Positions 63,947 to 64,000 of a stretch of DNA of 64,000 bases are shown here, piece after piece (within the stretch, counting starts at the first letter, position 1; every line of letters starts with the position of its first letter). The notes below the pieces were generated by a model. The model searched no databases, had not been told where the DNA came from, and saw only the letters and a list, made by a program, of their open reading frames with translations. Position numbers and translations under genes: made by a program. Origin of the DNA: Gammaproteobacteria bacterium (GTDB taxonomy: Bacteria; Pseudomonadota; Gammaproteobacteria; GCA-001735895); assembly GCA_022340305.1 (NCBI GenBank), contig JAJDOF010000071.1, positions 51,425 to 115,424 on the forward strand, written 5' to 3'.

Positions 63947-64000
63947 ATGGGATTTAAATGTGGCATCGTCGGCCTGCCCAATGTCGGCAAATCGACCCTG
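63947..64000 (+). CDS. ychF: Redox-regulated ATPase YchF, 5' end only
   Basis: The first 18 codons before the window ends: GFKCGIVGLPNVGKSTL after Met, including the P-loop GLPNVGKST of the OBG-type GTPase/ATPase YchF. The pth-ychF order is standard in gammaproteobacteria. Confidence 0.93.
   Translation, partial: MGFKCGIVGLPNVGKSTL

Overview
The window reads as a chromosomal segment of a gammaproteobacterium, probably marine and heterotrophic. Housekeeping blocks have gammaproteobacterial order: gmk-rpoZ-spoT-ridA-recG, and hemA-prfA divergent from a TPR lipoprotein gene-lolB-ispE-tRNA-Gln-prs-rplY-pth-ychF. I cannot place it below class. Base composition is fairly even and moderately GC-rich; the clear exception is an AT-rich gene-free stretch near 36.0-36.25 kb.

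Layout. 1-10.1 kb: a photo-oxidative/membrane stress locus. An ECF11-type sigma factor and its zinc anti-sigma factor ChrR head a leftward operon with a DUF523/DUF1722 protein and a photolyase cut by the window edge. A rightward operon encodes an NTF2-like protein, an SDR, a flavin oxidoreductase, DUF1365, a CFA-synthase-like methyltransferase, a DUF2878 membrane protein, an unrecognised exported protein and a DUF3833 lipoprotein. Two overlapping divergent promoters between the operons match the ECF11 pattern TGATCC-N18-TATA. 10.4-16.3 kb: leftward ygiQ, a TauE/SafE exporter, a 55-codon small ORF overlapping both neighbours, benE, an EamA transporter and yrbL. 16.3-23.9 kb: a complete histidine utilisation locus (hutG, hutH, hutF leftward; hutI, hutC, hutU rightward) with a perfect palindromic operator. 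24-35 kb: tcdA, gmk, rpoZ, spoT, ridA, recG, moeA, moaE, uvrD and a 3-hydroxyisobutyrate dehydrogenase-like gene. 36-39.4 kb: an AT-rich region with a strong orphan terminator (candidate sRNA), then prmC, an HMA-like protein, fetB and an SRPBCC protein. 39.4-43 kb: palindromic repeats, a lone cyclic-nucleotide-binding protein and a HEAT-repeat/Ser-Thr kinase fusion. 43-50 kb: an iron-sulfur protein and hydantoinase A pair, an APH-like kinase, a CHMI-like isomerase, ETF-QO and an amino-acid-hydroxylase-like dioxygenase. 50.2-55.2 kb: taurine catabolism (tpa, a MocR-type regulator, xsc). 55.2-64 kb: tandem repeats, prfA/hemA, and the lolB-ispE-prs-rplY-pth-ychF run.

How the genes fit together. 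The stress locus couples a singlet-oxygen-type sigma/anti-sigma switch to DNA photorepair and to membrane lipid modification. The hut genes give the five-step route from histidine to glutamate and formate, repressed by HutC. Tpa and Xsc convert taurine through sulfoacetaldehyde to acetyl phosphate and sulfite; taurine uptake and Pta genes are not in the window. Most of the window is ordinary core genome. The points most worth following are the ECF11 promoter pair and its lipid operon, the candidate sRNA, the kinase/cNMP pair, the HyuA/Fe-S pair, the fetB neighbourhood, the 55-codon ORF, and several palindromic or target-site-like repeats.
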